This document shows positions 18,486-28,431 of a stretch of 64,000 nucleotides of DNA, one piece after another. The notes under the pieces were generated by a model. That model made no database searches, was not told the DNA's origin, and worked only from the letters and a program-made list of their open reading frames with translations. The translations under genes were made by a program, and so were the position numbers. Origin of the DNA: Blattamonas nauphoetae (lineage: Eukaryota; Preaxostyla; Oxymonadida); assembly GCA_033064195.1 (NCBI GenBank), contig JARBJD010000284.1:1-64000 (forward strand), read 5' to 3'. How positions within the stretch are numbered: the first letter of the stretch is position 1; every line of letters starts with the position of its first letter.

Positions 18486-20954
18486 CTATTCAAGTCGTTC
18501 AAGGTTCATTCCCTGGGTAATGTTCAATTTGATTGCAGACCTAACAATTTTTCCTCCAAATAACCCCCAATCGCAGTTTTGGAGTCTTTGTTCGTACACA
18601 GCTTCGACGCCCTCCATTCTCAACATTCGATGAACTTTCTTCCCCATCTGCCGGTCTTCTCCCCAACTACTGTTACATTCCTGTTGTGAACCGATCATTC
18701 TATCCAGAAAAACCCAGATTGACTCTGCAAATTCGAAGAATGTGAGACAACTTGGGATCGTGAGAAAGACTGGCATATTAATGACTACATCCATTGAAGG
18801 TTGATAGCATGAAGATATATCGAAGAGTCGTCCAAGAAGAATCATGAACTCACCTGATTGTGTTCCATCGATGATTGAATACAGTCGGTCGGACTGTTGA
18901 GTAATTTGTAACTCGTCACATCAAACGTGCCACTGTAGAATTCTTTGTTTTCACGAAAATGAAAAAAGTGTCAAACCTCCGTCTAAGTCGTGTGTCGGTA
19001 TTCGATGTTCTTTCAAAAAGATCATTCAGAATTTCATAGAACATTTCATACATCGTTGTTTTGCTCATTCATCACCTGTCTTTGTCATCGTGCTCTGAGA
19101 GAATGAGGAGAGTACTCAATTGGAAAAAATGAGACAATATTGGACGATACCGTGTCAACGTATTGTTGACCTATTGTGCTGTGCGCATTCAATGGTCTCA
19201 TGCAATCAGCTTGCGAAAAACGACGAATCAGTCGAGGAGGAGAAAAATGGTCTACTTTCGTTGAATCTGAAACTGGAGTGCTAGACACGATAAAAGAGGA
19301 CTAGATAAGAGATATATCCTGAAATCAAACCTAAATTGTTGATAGAGAGTCTACAATAGCACATCGTTTGACAACCCAATCAACACACTGATATTCATTA
19401 GCAAGGTTGAAATCTCAAGGTATCCCTCTCTTTGTCAGCTTTCCTGTGTACCTTTCTCAACCTGAGGCCTATATAGTGGTGTTATCCCATCCATTAGTTA
19501 GAACGGGATTTGAATCACAACTCTTTGTCAACTCCTGTTTGACTACGAGGACGATGTCTTTTATCATCCAAATAACAGATTTAGTTTGAGACTTTAAACA
19601 ATTTTACTAATTCGACATACAATTTGAAAGTGTAGATTCCAAGATTGAGACAAGGAGTGAAATCAAAATTAGTGGATATTGGACAGATTCATCACACTTT
19701 AACAAACAATCATTGAAGAACTCTCAATTCGGATGATCAGCATTGAATCGAGTCTCAGGAAATCAGATGATTGTGTTGATTGGATCGTCAAACGATGTGC
19801 TATTGTAGACTCTCTATCAACAATTTAGGTTTGATTTCAGGATATATCTCTTATCTAGTCCTCTTTTATCGTGTCTAGCACTCCAGTTTCAGATTCAACG
19901 AAAGTAGACCATTTTTCTCCTCCTCGACTGATTCGTCGTTTTTCGCAAGCTGATTGCATGAGACCATTGAATGCGCACAGCACAATAGGTCAACAATACG
20001 TTGACACGGTATCGTCCAATATTGTCTCATTTTTTCCAATTGAGTACTCTCCTCATTCTCTCAGAGCACGATGACAAAGACAGGTGATGAATGAGCAAAA
20101 CAACGATGTATGAAATGTTCTATGAAATTCTGAATGATCTTTTTGAAAGAACATCGAATACCGACACACGACTTAGACGGAGGTTTGACACTTTTTTCAT
20201 TTTCGTGAAAACAAAGAATTCTACAGTGGCACGTTTGATGTGACGAGTTACAAATTACTCAACAGTCCGACCGACTGTAGCGGCTCACGCACAAACGGCA
20301 GATATACTTCTCCGAAGGGGCCACACCTTGCTTCAGAACCGTCTCGAGAAGAGATTGTTGTTCATTGTCGTCTTCGAATTCAAAATCTTGGAGAAAATCG
20401 AGAGTTGCGAGCCAGACAGAATGGTGGATGCTTGAAATGAGACAGGCGTGGATATCTTCAGCTTCTGCAAAAGAGAGCGACTGTGGTTTGAGAGAGATGA
20501 TGAGTTGAGGGATCAGATCAGCTTTGACGAGGGCAATGAGGTCTTTTGATGAACAGACCTTGAGCAGACTGTCTAGCATCTTCATTGCTGTTGTGGTGAT
20601 AGTCTGATTGGCAGAAGAGATGAGAACCACAATGTATTGTACGAAGTTTGTCGGAGATTCATCAGACTTCGATGCCAATATGTTGAGAAAAGCATCGGCT
20701 GATTCTTCTTTCCATGGAGAAATATAAACGAGAAGTTTAACTGCTTTCGATACGAGAGAGTCATCAAGGACAGGCTGAGACTTCACAGTGGCAACGAGAG
20801 ATCGAAAAACAATTGCCCATTCCTCGGCTGATTCAAGTTCTTCTTTGTTCCAATTCACAAAAGGAGAACAATCCATTGGAAATGACAACTGAGGGAAGGA
20901 TAAATCAGAGGGTGGGGCACTTGATGTGTCTGTTTTCATGGAAAGTGCCGACAT
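18486..20954 (-). pseudogene. Helical-repeat family gene, copy 3, split by a transposon
   Basis: The N-terminal part (ATG at 20954, signature FPMDCSPFVNWNKEELES) runs to 20280; the C-terminal part (…IIDGTQSGEFMILLGRLF…GMNLERLE) runs from 18879 to 18486. Between them lies a 1,396-bp fold-back element flanked by TA. Leaving out the element and one TA gives a continuous 356-residue frame that aligns with copies 1 and 2 at the RYSI-x-DG position. The coding parts show no other damage, so the insertion is recent. As it stands the gene can make only a truncated product of about 230 residues. Transcripts or an empty allele would settle whether the gene still functions. Confidence 0.8.
18882..20277. 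mobile_element. Fold-back Tc1/mariner-type element (1,396 bp)
   Basis: Ends CAGTCGGTCGGACTG... and their complement, flanked by TA (18880-18881 and 20278-20279), as for Tc1/mariner elements. The inverted arms are about 510 bp each (18882 to about 19392, about 19767 to 20277) and aligned without indels: a 67-codon frame is present identically in both (19085-19288 minus, 19871-20074 plus). A unique centre of about 375 bp separates them. No full transposase is present, so it is non-autonomous. Near-identical arms mean recent formation or gene conversion. Confidence 0.85.
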
Positions 20955-21169
20955 TGCGTCAGATTCGGAACAATAATGCTCTTTATGGGTCAGTATTGAA
21001 CTTGACTCAGTTTCAATTTTGATCAACTTATGGTTGATAGGAGTGTTAAGGAGAGAGAATTCTATGAGGTGAAGCAAAATAAAGGTGAGAAGTCCTGTGC
21101 TTCCAAAGAAATCAACAACTCAAAATGAGAATGTAAATCCACAATTCCGAGAGAAGAGTTCGTGACAAT

Positions 21170-21933
21170 TCAAAATAACTGAGAATTCCCAAGTTGAACC
21201 CGCATATGCACAAGAAAAGCTCGTTCCATCATCCCCCAAAAATCACTGTCGAGTGGACGGCATGTTCGATTCCAGAGTTTGGCTAAAGCCACAAAAAATG
21301 CTGGTCTGATGGTCTCTTTGCGGAAACTGGTCGAGATCGCCAAAATATGAACACGAAAAGCAGTTGTCTCGGATCGGACCGGAATCATGACGAAATTCGA
21401 AGGCGATGGTTGATGTGTCGAATGTGGGATTTATCCGAGATCCCACAATATGTCGGCAATTTCAGTTCAGGAGAGAAATGTACAACACGGATTGGATCGG
21501 ATGTGTCCAAAATATGACATCATTCAAGGATTGCACAAAACCAGTTTTGTTGCGACTGGTTTCTGGTTTCATTGATGAAGAGGTTGACCCCTAGAATCAC
21601 TACGAGAAACAAGAATAAAGGGGAAAATACTTCCATACATCACATCCATCTCGTTTCTAGTGAGTATCTCCAGAGTGTCGGGAGGGACGGAAGATTCAAA
21701 ACTGTTCGTGCATAAGATGAGATATAGATTTTTGTGGCAACTTTCCAGCCGTCAACATACGATGAAATCCACAGCAAATAATTGAGACATAATTTCGTGA
21801 TGTGTGTAATCAGAGGAAGGGATATGTCGTTTCTGTCTTTTGAGATTGGTGTGATCTGATATAGGATGGAAGTAAAGCTAACATGGAGGCAAAGAAATAT
21901 CAGACAGATGTCTACACTGTAGGTGGACCTCAT
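21170..21933 (-). pseudogene. Fragments of a helical-repeat protein
   Basis: Minus-strand pieces such as LPLITHITKLCLNYLLW, then SLPTLWRYSLETRW, and a separate piece ending VQLGNSQLF have the Leu-rich helical texture of host scaffold proteins and are not in one frame. Probably the decayed end of a longer gene. No start, no complete domain, function unknown. Confidence 0.35.
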
Positions 21934-22220
21934 TCGAAGCTCCGTTCATGGATGGTTTTGACTTGAGTTGGAGATGTTGAGATAATGAACAATGGTTTGA
22001 TCATCGACTAATTTTTATACAACTAAACATACGAACTATCTCTGTTTCTTCTCGTTATATAGATCTCGAATATCAGCAGTTGGACCAAGTTCTGCCATTT
22101 CTGTCGAACACTGACGCTCTTTTGAAAGAGTGTTGCATAATTCGAGTATGATATGAAATCAATGTAAATACCAACAAAAAATCAAAACAAATGAAAAATA
22201 TCTTCTGCTGGGCGGCCACG

Positions 22221-22875
22221 TCAGCATGAGCATCCATCCAGCACCTTCTGGAGCAACGACACTACCCTCAAATCGGTAGGCGACACTTCATAGTTCAACA
22301 GGACCAAAAAATGTTCCTCTGAACTGTTCAGCACCGCTTGTGGAATTCCAAATGCCATTGCCCACCAAGAGCTTCGTATGGGGATGTCCCTGTTGATCTT
22401 GTTCGAAAGCAGCAGGGAGACAACAAGAACTGTTCCGATATTGTTGTTTGAGACGGCCCATTCTTCTGGAGGTCGCCCAGATGCCATGTCTGCTTCAACC
22501 AGCCTTTGGACGAGATAGGCAGCAAAAATAAGTTCGGATGTCTGGAAGAAAGCTGTACGCACCACAAATTGCAGCATCTTCTCAATTTTCGGAGCAAGTG
22601 GCTCGTCTCTCACCGTTCCGTCCAGATGTGGTGTCATTGTGATTGCAGGGACGGTTGCCAGCAAATACTCCGAAAGATGGCGAGTCACTGTCTGAATCGA
22701 TTCTGCAGCTGTTGTCTTTGAATGATCGAACACAAGTCCTGTGGTAGAGTCTATATCGAACGTGTGTGGGGGGAGTTGGAACATGTTGATCAAGATGGTG
22801 GCTGGATTGAATTGTCGTGTAATTTCAAGAGCAGTGCTCCTTTGAGCAGCTATAATTGTGTTCAATTGTAGCCTT
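22221..22875 (-). CDS. Cyclin-like protein (PHO80/cyclin-P type), 5' exon unresolved
   Basis: The C-terminal 120 residues have the cyclin-box pattern of the PHO80/cyclin-P/U group: AAYLVQRLVEADM (helix 1), NNIGTVLVVSLLLSNKIN with the conserved Lys (helices 2-3), the SSWWAMAFGIPQAVLNSSEE segment (helix 4 start) and HFLVLLNYEVSP (helix 5). Such cyclins bind and activate CDK partners, often in phosphate or nutrient signalling. The frame runs upstream with TTG only. A good acceptor (TATATCTCAG) puts the exon start at 22875, and the first in-frame ATG is at 22784. The first coding exon was not identified. Confidence 0.6.
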
Positions 22876-23269
22876 CTGAGATATAGAGAGAAAATGAGAT
22901 GAAATAAGAGAAAATTGACTCCATCGAAAACACGAAACAACTCCAGAACAAGAAAAACTCAAGCAAACAATTCTCCAGGGTTTAAATGAGTTGAAGGATC
23001 ATTGTAGGTTAATGATAAAGCCATCGGAGAGTGATGGACAATCAATGGAGGCCAGCGGACAAATTCAAAACTTTGTGTTAAGGGCTGTTAATTGTCCGAC
23101 GAATTCAAGAAGTTCCGGCTTCTGGTTACCTTCCTCACTGAGACAAAATAATAGTCTCGACACTACTGATGAATTCCCATGTGTCTCCTATGAGTCATCT
23201 CAACGGGTCTTCGAATAAACTGAAAAATGGGTTCAGTATTCCATTTCCGTTTTCTTATCCTCTAAGCCA

Positions 23270-25522
23270 ATGATCCACTCATTCTTGATTTTCTGCCTGT
23301 ATTTTCCACTGACGTATTCAGTGATGCTCACTTCAACAATCTTCAAACTCCACACAACCCAACCAAACTTCATTACTCCCAACTCTGTTTTTGACGATAC
23401 CTTCCAATTCAACGGAATGAACACACCACTAATCGTCCATAAGTCATATCTTCCACTCTTTTCTGTGACAAATTCCACTTTTGATCTTTTGGATACGAAT
23501 CTTCACGCCGAAGTAACGTTTCCATCGATCGTGGAAGCGCAAAACCATTCACAGATCATCGTGATCAACATATGCCTTGATGGACTGTTTGGTGCCTCTT
23601 CTCCTTTCGTTATTTCAGAGGGAACAATTCGTATTCGCAGACTGAGGCTGAAGAATCATCGAAACGTGTTCACGCCTTCTACTCTCGTTCAATGCTCGGA
23701 CAATTCCAGTTCAGTCTCACTTTCAGATTGCAACTTCTCAAATTTCGTTCTTTTTGGATCAGAACCACTTCTATCGTCGTCCTCAACACTTTTGTTCTCA
23801 GCGAAGAAAATCGTCGCCTCGAATCTGACACTCCCCTCGTCATCAGCGTACCTCCAGCTACCAGTCCATCCCTCGCACGATTGGATGATCTCTGAAAGCT
23901 CAATCAGCGAGTGTCGCGGAGCCACGTCAGGAATTGTGTTTGCTGACCAAAACTGGGCCGATTCGTTCACCTGCCTCAACAGCACCTTTCTGGACTCTCC
24001 ATCGATGTTTACAACAAGAAATGATGTGTCTTTATCCATTGTGAAATATCAATCAGCCGTTCTCATCAACACACGAAGAGTGATGCAAGATCCGGCGTGT
24101 ATCACCATATTAGGGCCTCGTCTTCAAGTCTATAAATGCAATATATCGTCCACTACGATATATCACAACGAGCATGCTGACAACCGTGGTATCTTCTTCG
24201 ACAGTCAGAATGGAATCCTCGAAGTTGCTCACACTTTGATCCACAATTTTTCGTGTCGAACGTCGGGAGCAGGGCTTTTTGTTGGGAAATCAGAACAAAT
24301 CAATCTGCATAATTCTTACCTGTTTCAATTATACTGCGGAGGAAATGGAGCGTCGATCGCGATCGTTGGCAAAATACCGCGGATGATCTGTTCGATTAAC
24401 GTCTTTGATAAGTGTCTTGCCGCTGGGTCATCGAGAGTGAATGCTGGGGGGATCTTTCTTCAAACAGAATCAACCTTTAGCTTCTTCATGAGCAGCACAA
24501 CGATGGTTCGCCAATCGTCGAATGGAATTGGCGGCGGCGTGGCATTTATGGGAATTCGGCCATTCACAACAATTGAGATCCACCATTCGTGGTTTGTGAA
24601 GAACATTGGACAGAAATCAAGGAAAATGGAGGCGAACGGGGGAAGTCTTGTTTTTGGAGAACTGAACGACCCGACTGGGATCAAAGTGGTAATCAAGACG
24701 TGCCGATTCAATGCGAGCTCAACGGGTGGACGCGGTCGGGATATCTTTTGCGAGAAAGGGTGGGAAACCATCGTGACGAAAGAAGCGTTGTCTTGCTCAG
24801 TCGCCCGCTCGTCGAACCGGAGCATTTTTGTTGAAGGAGTGACAGGACCCTCCGACGATTTCTGGATGGGCCTGGACACACCACCGGGATGCACTTTTAT
24901 CAAATACCGTCCAGATTACCTGAACAAACCAGCCGACCGATTTCCGGTCATATTCTGGCCTATCATGGGAACATATATCCTCTTCAGCATGTTTTACACA
25001 TGTCTCGTCTGCTGCAAACAAGTATGTTTCGCACGCTGCCCCAGAGTCCATCGGGTGCTTCTCTTACTTCTTGGATGGCCATGTCATTTGTGCACGAAGG
25101 CCTCCCAAACGAATACAGACCTCAAAAATGGAAGATATGCTCGAAATGGGATTAGGACTGACGAAGAAGCTTCGGATGTGTTGTTTCGGGGACAACGCAC
25201 GAGTATTTACGATCTCAATGGTCTCGTCAAGAAATTCGAGAAGTTTCATCAAAAACAAATGAAAAGGAAGCCAAAGCCGCTGGTTGTCAAGGAAGTTCCT
25301 GTTCGACGAATGAACACAGATATGAGGACGCCGTTGTTGAAGGAGGATGAGGGTAAGGCGTCGAGAAGAAAGACAAAGCGACAGAATGATGAAGAGGATT
25401 CGTCTGTTCTGAATGTACTCCACCAGATGGATTGTCATCAGAGGATTCTGGCCATCTTGTGTGCCTCTCCGAATGAGCCGACGCGAGAGATGAGCCTGAA
25501 ACTGATGACTGAACTTGAGTAG
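23270..25522 (+). CDS. Beta-helix type I membrane protein
   Basis: A 750-residue single-exon protein. Residues 1-18 (MIHSFLIFCLYFPLTYS) form a signal peptide. The ectodomain to about 555 has repeated short beta-rung motifs (SDCNFSNF, SSISECRGA, FDKCLAAGSS, TCRFNASS) typical of right-handed parallel beta-helix surface proteins, plus many N-x-S/T sites. A membrane segment lies at about 558-580 (FPVIFWPIMGTYILFSMFYT), followed by a Cys-rich stretch and a basic tail of 150 residues ending in a helix, ILCASPNEPTREMSLKLM. Oxymonads carry many such proteins; adhesion or surface variation is the usual inference. The decayed genes at 15.6-17.1 kb and inside the 54.8-59.6 kb element look related. Confidence 0.7.
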   Translation: MIHSFLIFCLYFPLTYSVMLTSTIFKLHTTQPNFITPNSVFDDTFQFNGMNTPLIVHKSYLPLFSVTNSTFDLLDTNLHAEVTFPSIVEAQNHSQIIVINICLDGLFGASSPFVISEGTIRIRRLRLKNHRNVFTPSTLVQCSDNSSSVSLSDCNFSNFVLFGSEPLLSSSSTLLFSAKKIVASNLTLPSSSAYLQLPVHPSHDWMISESSISECRGATSGIVFADQNWADSFTCLNSTFLDSPSMFTTRNDVSLSIVKYQSAVLINTRRVMQDPACITILGPRLQVYKCNISSTTIYHNEHADNRGIFFDSQNGILEVAHTLIHNFSCRTSGAGLFVGKSEQINLHNSYLFQLYCGGNGASIAIVGKIPRMICSINVFDKCLAAGSSRVNAGGIFLQTESTFSFFMSSTTMVRQSSNGIGGGVAFMGIRPFTTIEIHHSWFVKNIGQKSRKMEANGGSLVFGELNDPTGIKVVIKTCRFNASSTGGRGRDIFCEKGWETIVTKEALSCSVARSSNRSIFVEGVTGPSDDFWMGLDTPPGCTFIKYRPDYLNKPADRFPVIFWPIMGTYILFSMFYTCLVCCKQVCFARCPRVHRVLLLLLGWPCHLCTKASQTNTDLKNGRYARNGIRTDEEASDVLFRGQRTSIYDLNGLVKKFEKFHQKQMKRKPKPLVVKEVPVRRMNTDMRTPLLKEDEGKASRRKTKRQNDEEDSSVLNVLHQMDCHQRILAILCASPNEPTREMSLKLMTELE

Positions 25523-25713
25523 GATGGTTTCAAGGTGACATTTGGACGAAGCGTGTTTGATGGTGTCTTCTGATCGCAGTTTGAAGGATCTGCACATTCC
25601 TTCCTCGTTGCAATGCTCTCGATATTCCTTGAGAACTGTTGCCTCCGGAAGTCCAACACGATCGCCTCTGCTGGTAGCAAGAGAAGCAACGATGTCAAAG
25701 AGGAATGGATCAT

Positions 25714-25869
25714 CACTGTGAGAACTTGACGATTCTGTGTGCTTCTGTGGACGAACCAACTCGCAAGAAGATCATGACACTGCTGGAAATAATGGAGTTG
25801 GACAACCTTCATGTGAAAGATAAGACAATTAATTGTTTCACGGTGCACGATTTATCATCTTTTCATGAT
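25714..25869 (+). pseudogene. Duplicated tail fragment of the beta-helix protein
   Basis: About 50 codons, HCENLTILCASVDEPTRKKI, match the C-terminal helix of the gene ending at 25522 (CHQRILAILCASPNEPTREM). It has no start and no upstream ectodomain. Either a duplicated 3' end or an unspliced alternative tail. Confidence 0.45.
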
Positions 25870-26389
25870 GGACTTGTTTGAAAAGGAATTTGATATTCAA
25901 TTTGATCCAACCCATGAACGAGGTCTGGGAGTCTCTTGATTGGAAGAACCCTTCAATTCACACTTTTATCACGTGTTGACAAATAAAGTCTTGCAATGCT
26001 CATGAAACGACTAATTTCAGAACTCCATCTAGTCTGTATCTTTCGATACAATCTGGATGATGATTTGACTTTTATCAGAACCCCCCCATGAGGAAGAACA
26101 GACAACATGAGGTGTTATTTTGTGAGGAGTTGGATTGTACACATCGGATTGTTCTCGTAGGAAGACTTCATTGTTTGAATCGTGTGAACTGTCGAACATA
26201 CGATTGGGACGAGTAGTCAGTCAGAATCAGGAAAAAGACTGAAGAGAAAGCATGCCACAGAAGATAGTATCATTGCGTTTGAGGAGAGGAGGAGGGAACC
26301 ACTGAGGTGGAAATCCGAGAGAATTGTTTCAAAACCCAGCTTCCAGTAGGTTCATGATCCGATCAACCCATTGACGAAAAGATTGGATT
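25870..26389. other. Intergenic, nothing recognised
   Basis: No coding or repeat structure is supported. It should contain the promoter of the downstream kinase-like gene. Confidence 0.4.
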
Positions 26390-28271
26390 ATGATCCCATC
26401 TGGTAAACCACCTGTCCTTCCTAAACCCAAAGCTAGGAGACGAGTTAACGTCAGAGTCCCCGATGGCTGTATGATCTTCTCTTGCATTTCAATGATGAAT
26501 CATGTTGCCTTTGTGCAGATTCGTTCGTTCGTGAAATCAGCTCTGGTGGCTTCGGAAGTGTTGTGGAAATGATTGAGAATGCAACACTGGAACATTCCGC
26601 CGGAAAAATTGAGCCCTTTTTTTCAGAAAGAGACATGGAACGAATAGATCGTGAAGTTAATCGACTTCGAAATTTCGCTCATCCAGGAATTGTGAAACTG
26701 AAAGAAGTTGTCTCGATGGAACCATATGAAGTGATTGTGATGGAACTGGGGCTACGGTCGCTTGCAGAAATTGTGAATGACTACACAGAAAGGAATATAC
26801 TGATGCCTCGCGATGTCTGTGAATTATTATTGATTCTTCGTTGCATAGTTGATTGATTATGATTTTTTTCCATTTGTCTACTGTTTATGTGATTTCTGAT
26901 ATTATGCGTGCTGGTTTTCAGGTTGTTTATCGAGTGATGGTGGACGTGTCTTCTGCCCTCTGTTTCATGCACAACCACGAAAGCGGGCCGACAGCATATG
27001 GAGATGTGAGAATGGAGAAGATTCTTCTCTTCGATGGAGGACACTTCAAGCTGTGTTTGTCTTTCTCTCCATTCACCTCTTCGTTACTTTTTTCTCTTCT
27101 TTCATAAATTCTCTCCATGCCTTCAGGTAGTTTTGAGGATAGCGAAAGGGATCCTGATGATGATGTTACATCTCGTCGGATGATGTCTTATCGGTTTCTG
27201 TCGCCGGAACGAATAGAATCGGAAACAGGAAAAGCGACCCCAGAATCGGATTTATGGGCGTTAGGGATTGTTCTTCATTGGCTTCTGTTTGGAGAACCGC
27301 CTTACAAGAGTCAGAATGCGGCTCGGTTGATTGATGAGATTGGGTCGTTCCGTGTATCGATGATTGGAGAGAGTTGTGGAAGAGAAGAACGAGCACTTCT
27401 GATGCGAATGTTGGATCTAGTTTGTCTCACATCACCACTTCATTTTTCATCAATTCGTCCATTTCTACTTGTTTGTCTCAATCATTTTTATTTTCCTGTT
27501 TCTGTTTAGGATCCATTGACTCGAGTGACAGCGAGTGAATTGTGTTCTTCTGGAATGCTTCGTTGCCTGGTGAATTCAACAGCAGCTCTTTGGAGAGTGA
27601 ACGAGGCAACCAGCAACGAACTCGAATTCGAACACAATGCTTGCATACAAGCTGAAGCGAGATCGATCAAGACTCAACAACCATCTCCGCCAAGACTTGC
27701 CACCGAACCACAATTCTGGATCGGAGCAGAAGCGATTGAACTGTTCGACCAGACTCGTTGGACTGAGTATAAGAATGTCTTCACAAATACCGATTCATCG
27801 CTGTTGTCGCTTCTCTCATTCGAATTTGGAGCAGTTGTGGCTCGTCTGACCCTCATCATCCGAAACGGACCAAGCAGTTTCTTTCCAGTTGGGATTATCT
27901 CGTCAAGTCTGAGCACCGACGCCCTGACAAATGATTATTCGCAGCTGAAGGGAGGAGCAGGATGGGAGTTGGATCCAACTTCTCGATCAGCGAAACAGAA
28001 CAACAAAATGACGCATCTCAGAACAGCATGCTCTGGAGGGGAAAAGGGCCAGCGAGTGGTGTTGGAGGCAGATGGACGAGAGGGAAAGCGAACACTGAAA
28101 CTGTCACAAGACGGAGTGACACAACCAGTCTTCTTCACAAACATCCCAGTTCCCTTCAGATTTGCTGTCTGCATCACGGAGAAGAATGACTCTGTTGAGA
28201 TTGTGTCGGTTGATGTTGTGACAGCGCCAATGATGATTGGAGGCACGATTCATGTCCGGATTGATGACTAA
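26390..28271 (+). CDS. Predicted pseudokinase with SPRY-like C terminus
   Basis: Five exons fit by splice signals and phase: 26390-26468, 26519-26814, 26922-27054, 27127-27419, 27510-28271; 520 residues. The kinase fold is recognisable: SSGGFGSV glycine loop, a Lys in SAGKIEPF, EVNRLRNFAHPGIVKL, LSPERIE, SDLWALGIVL. The catalytic loop reads YGDVRMEKI instead of HRD-x-K-x2-N, and the DFG position reads SFE, so phosphotransfer is unlikely. Residues after about 340 form an SPRY/B30.2-like domain (FWIGAEAIELFDQT, then IPVPFRFAV). Exon 2 has the same 296-nt length as in the active-looking paralogs at 28432 and 53.5-61.6 kb. A regulatory or scaffold role is inferred. Confidence 0.7.
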
Positions 28272-28431
28272 GAACAGCGGTATCACTTCACACTTTCCTC
28301 ATTCCTCTCTCTCTTCATTTATCTCGAACACAAATGAATATTCTTTGCGAAAACGTGAGAAATACCGAACCATGACTCAACAGTGATGGTCGTCATCCTT
28401 TACGATCGTTCGGTCAAAGAAGAGAAATCGA

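Noticed and set aside
20094-20249. A 50-codon frame (MSKTTMYEMFYEILNDLFER) in the fold-back arm as a transposase N terminus
   Set aside because: It points outward toward the terminus and has no catalytic or DNA-binding pattern; the opposite arm holds the mirror copy.
25064-25759. A 231-residue antisense frame over the 3' end of the beta-helix gene
   Set aside because: It mirrors codon structure of the sense gene and shows no domain or paralog; a shadow frame.
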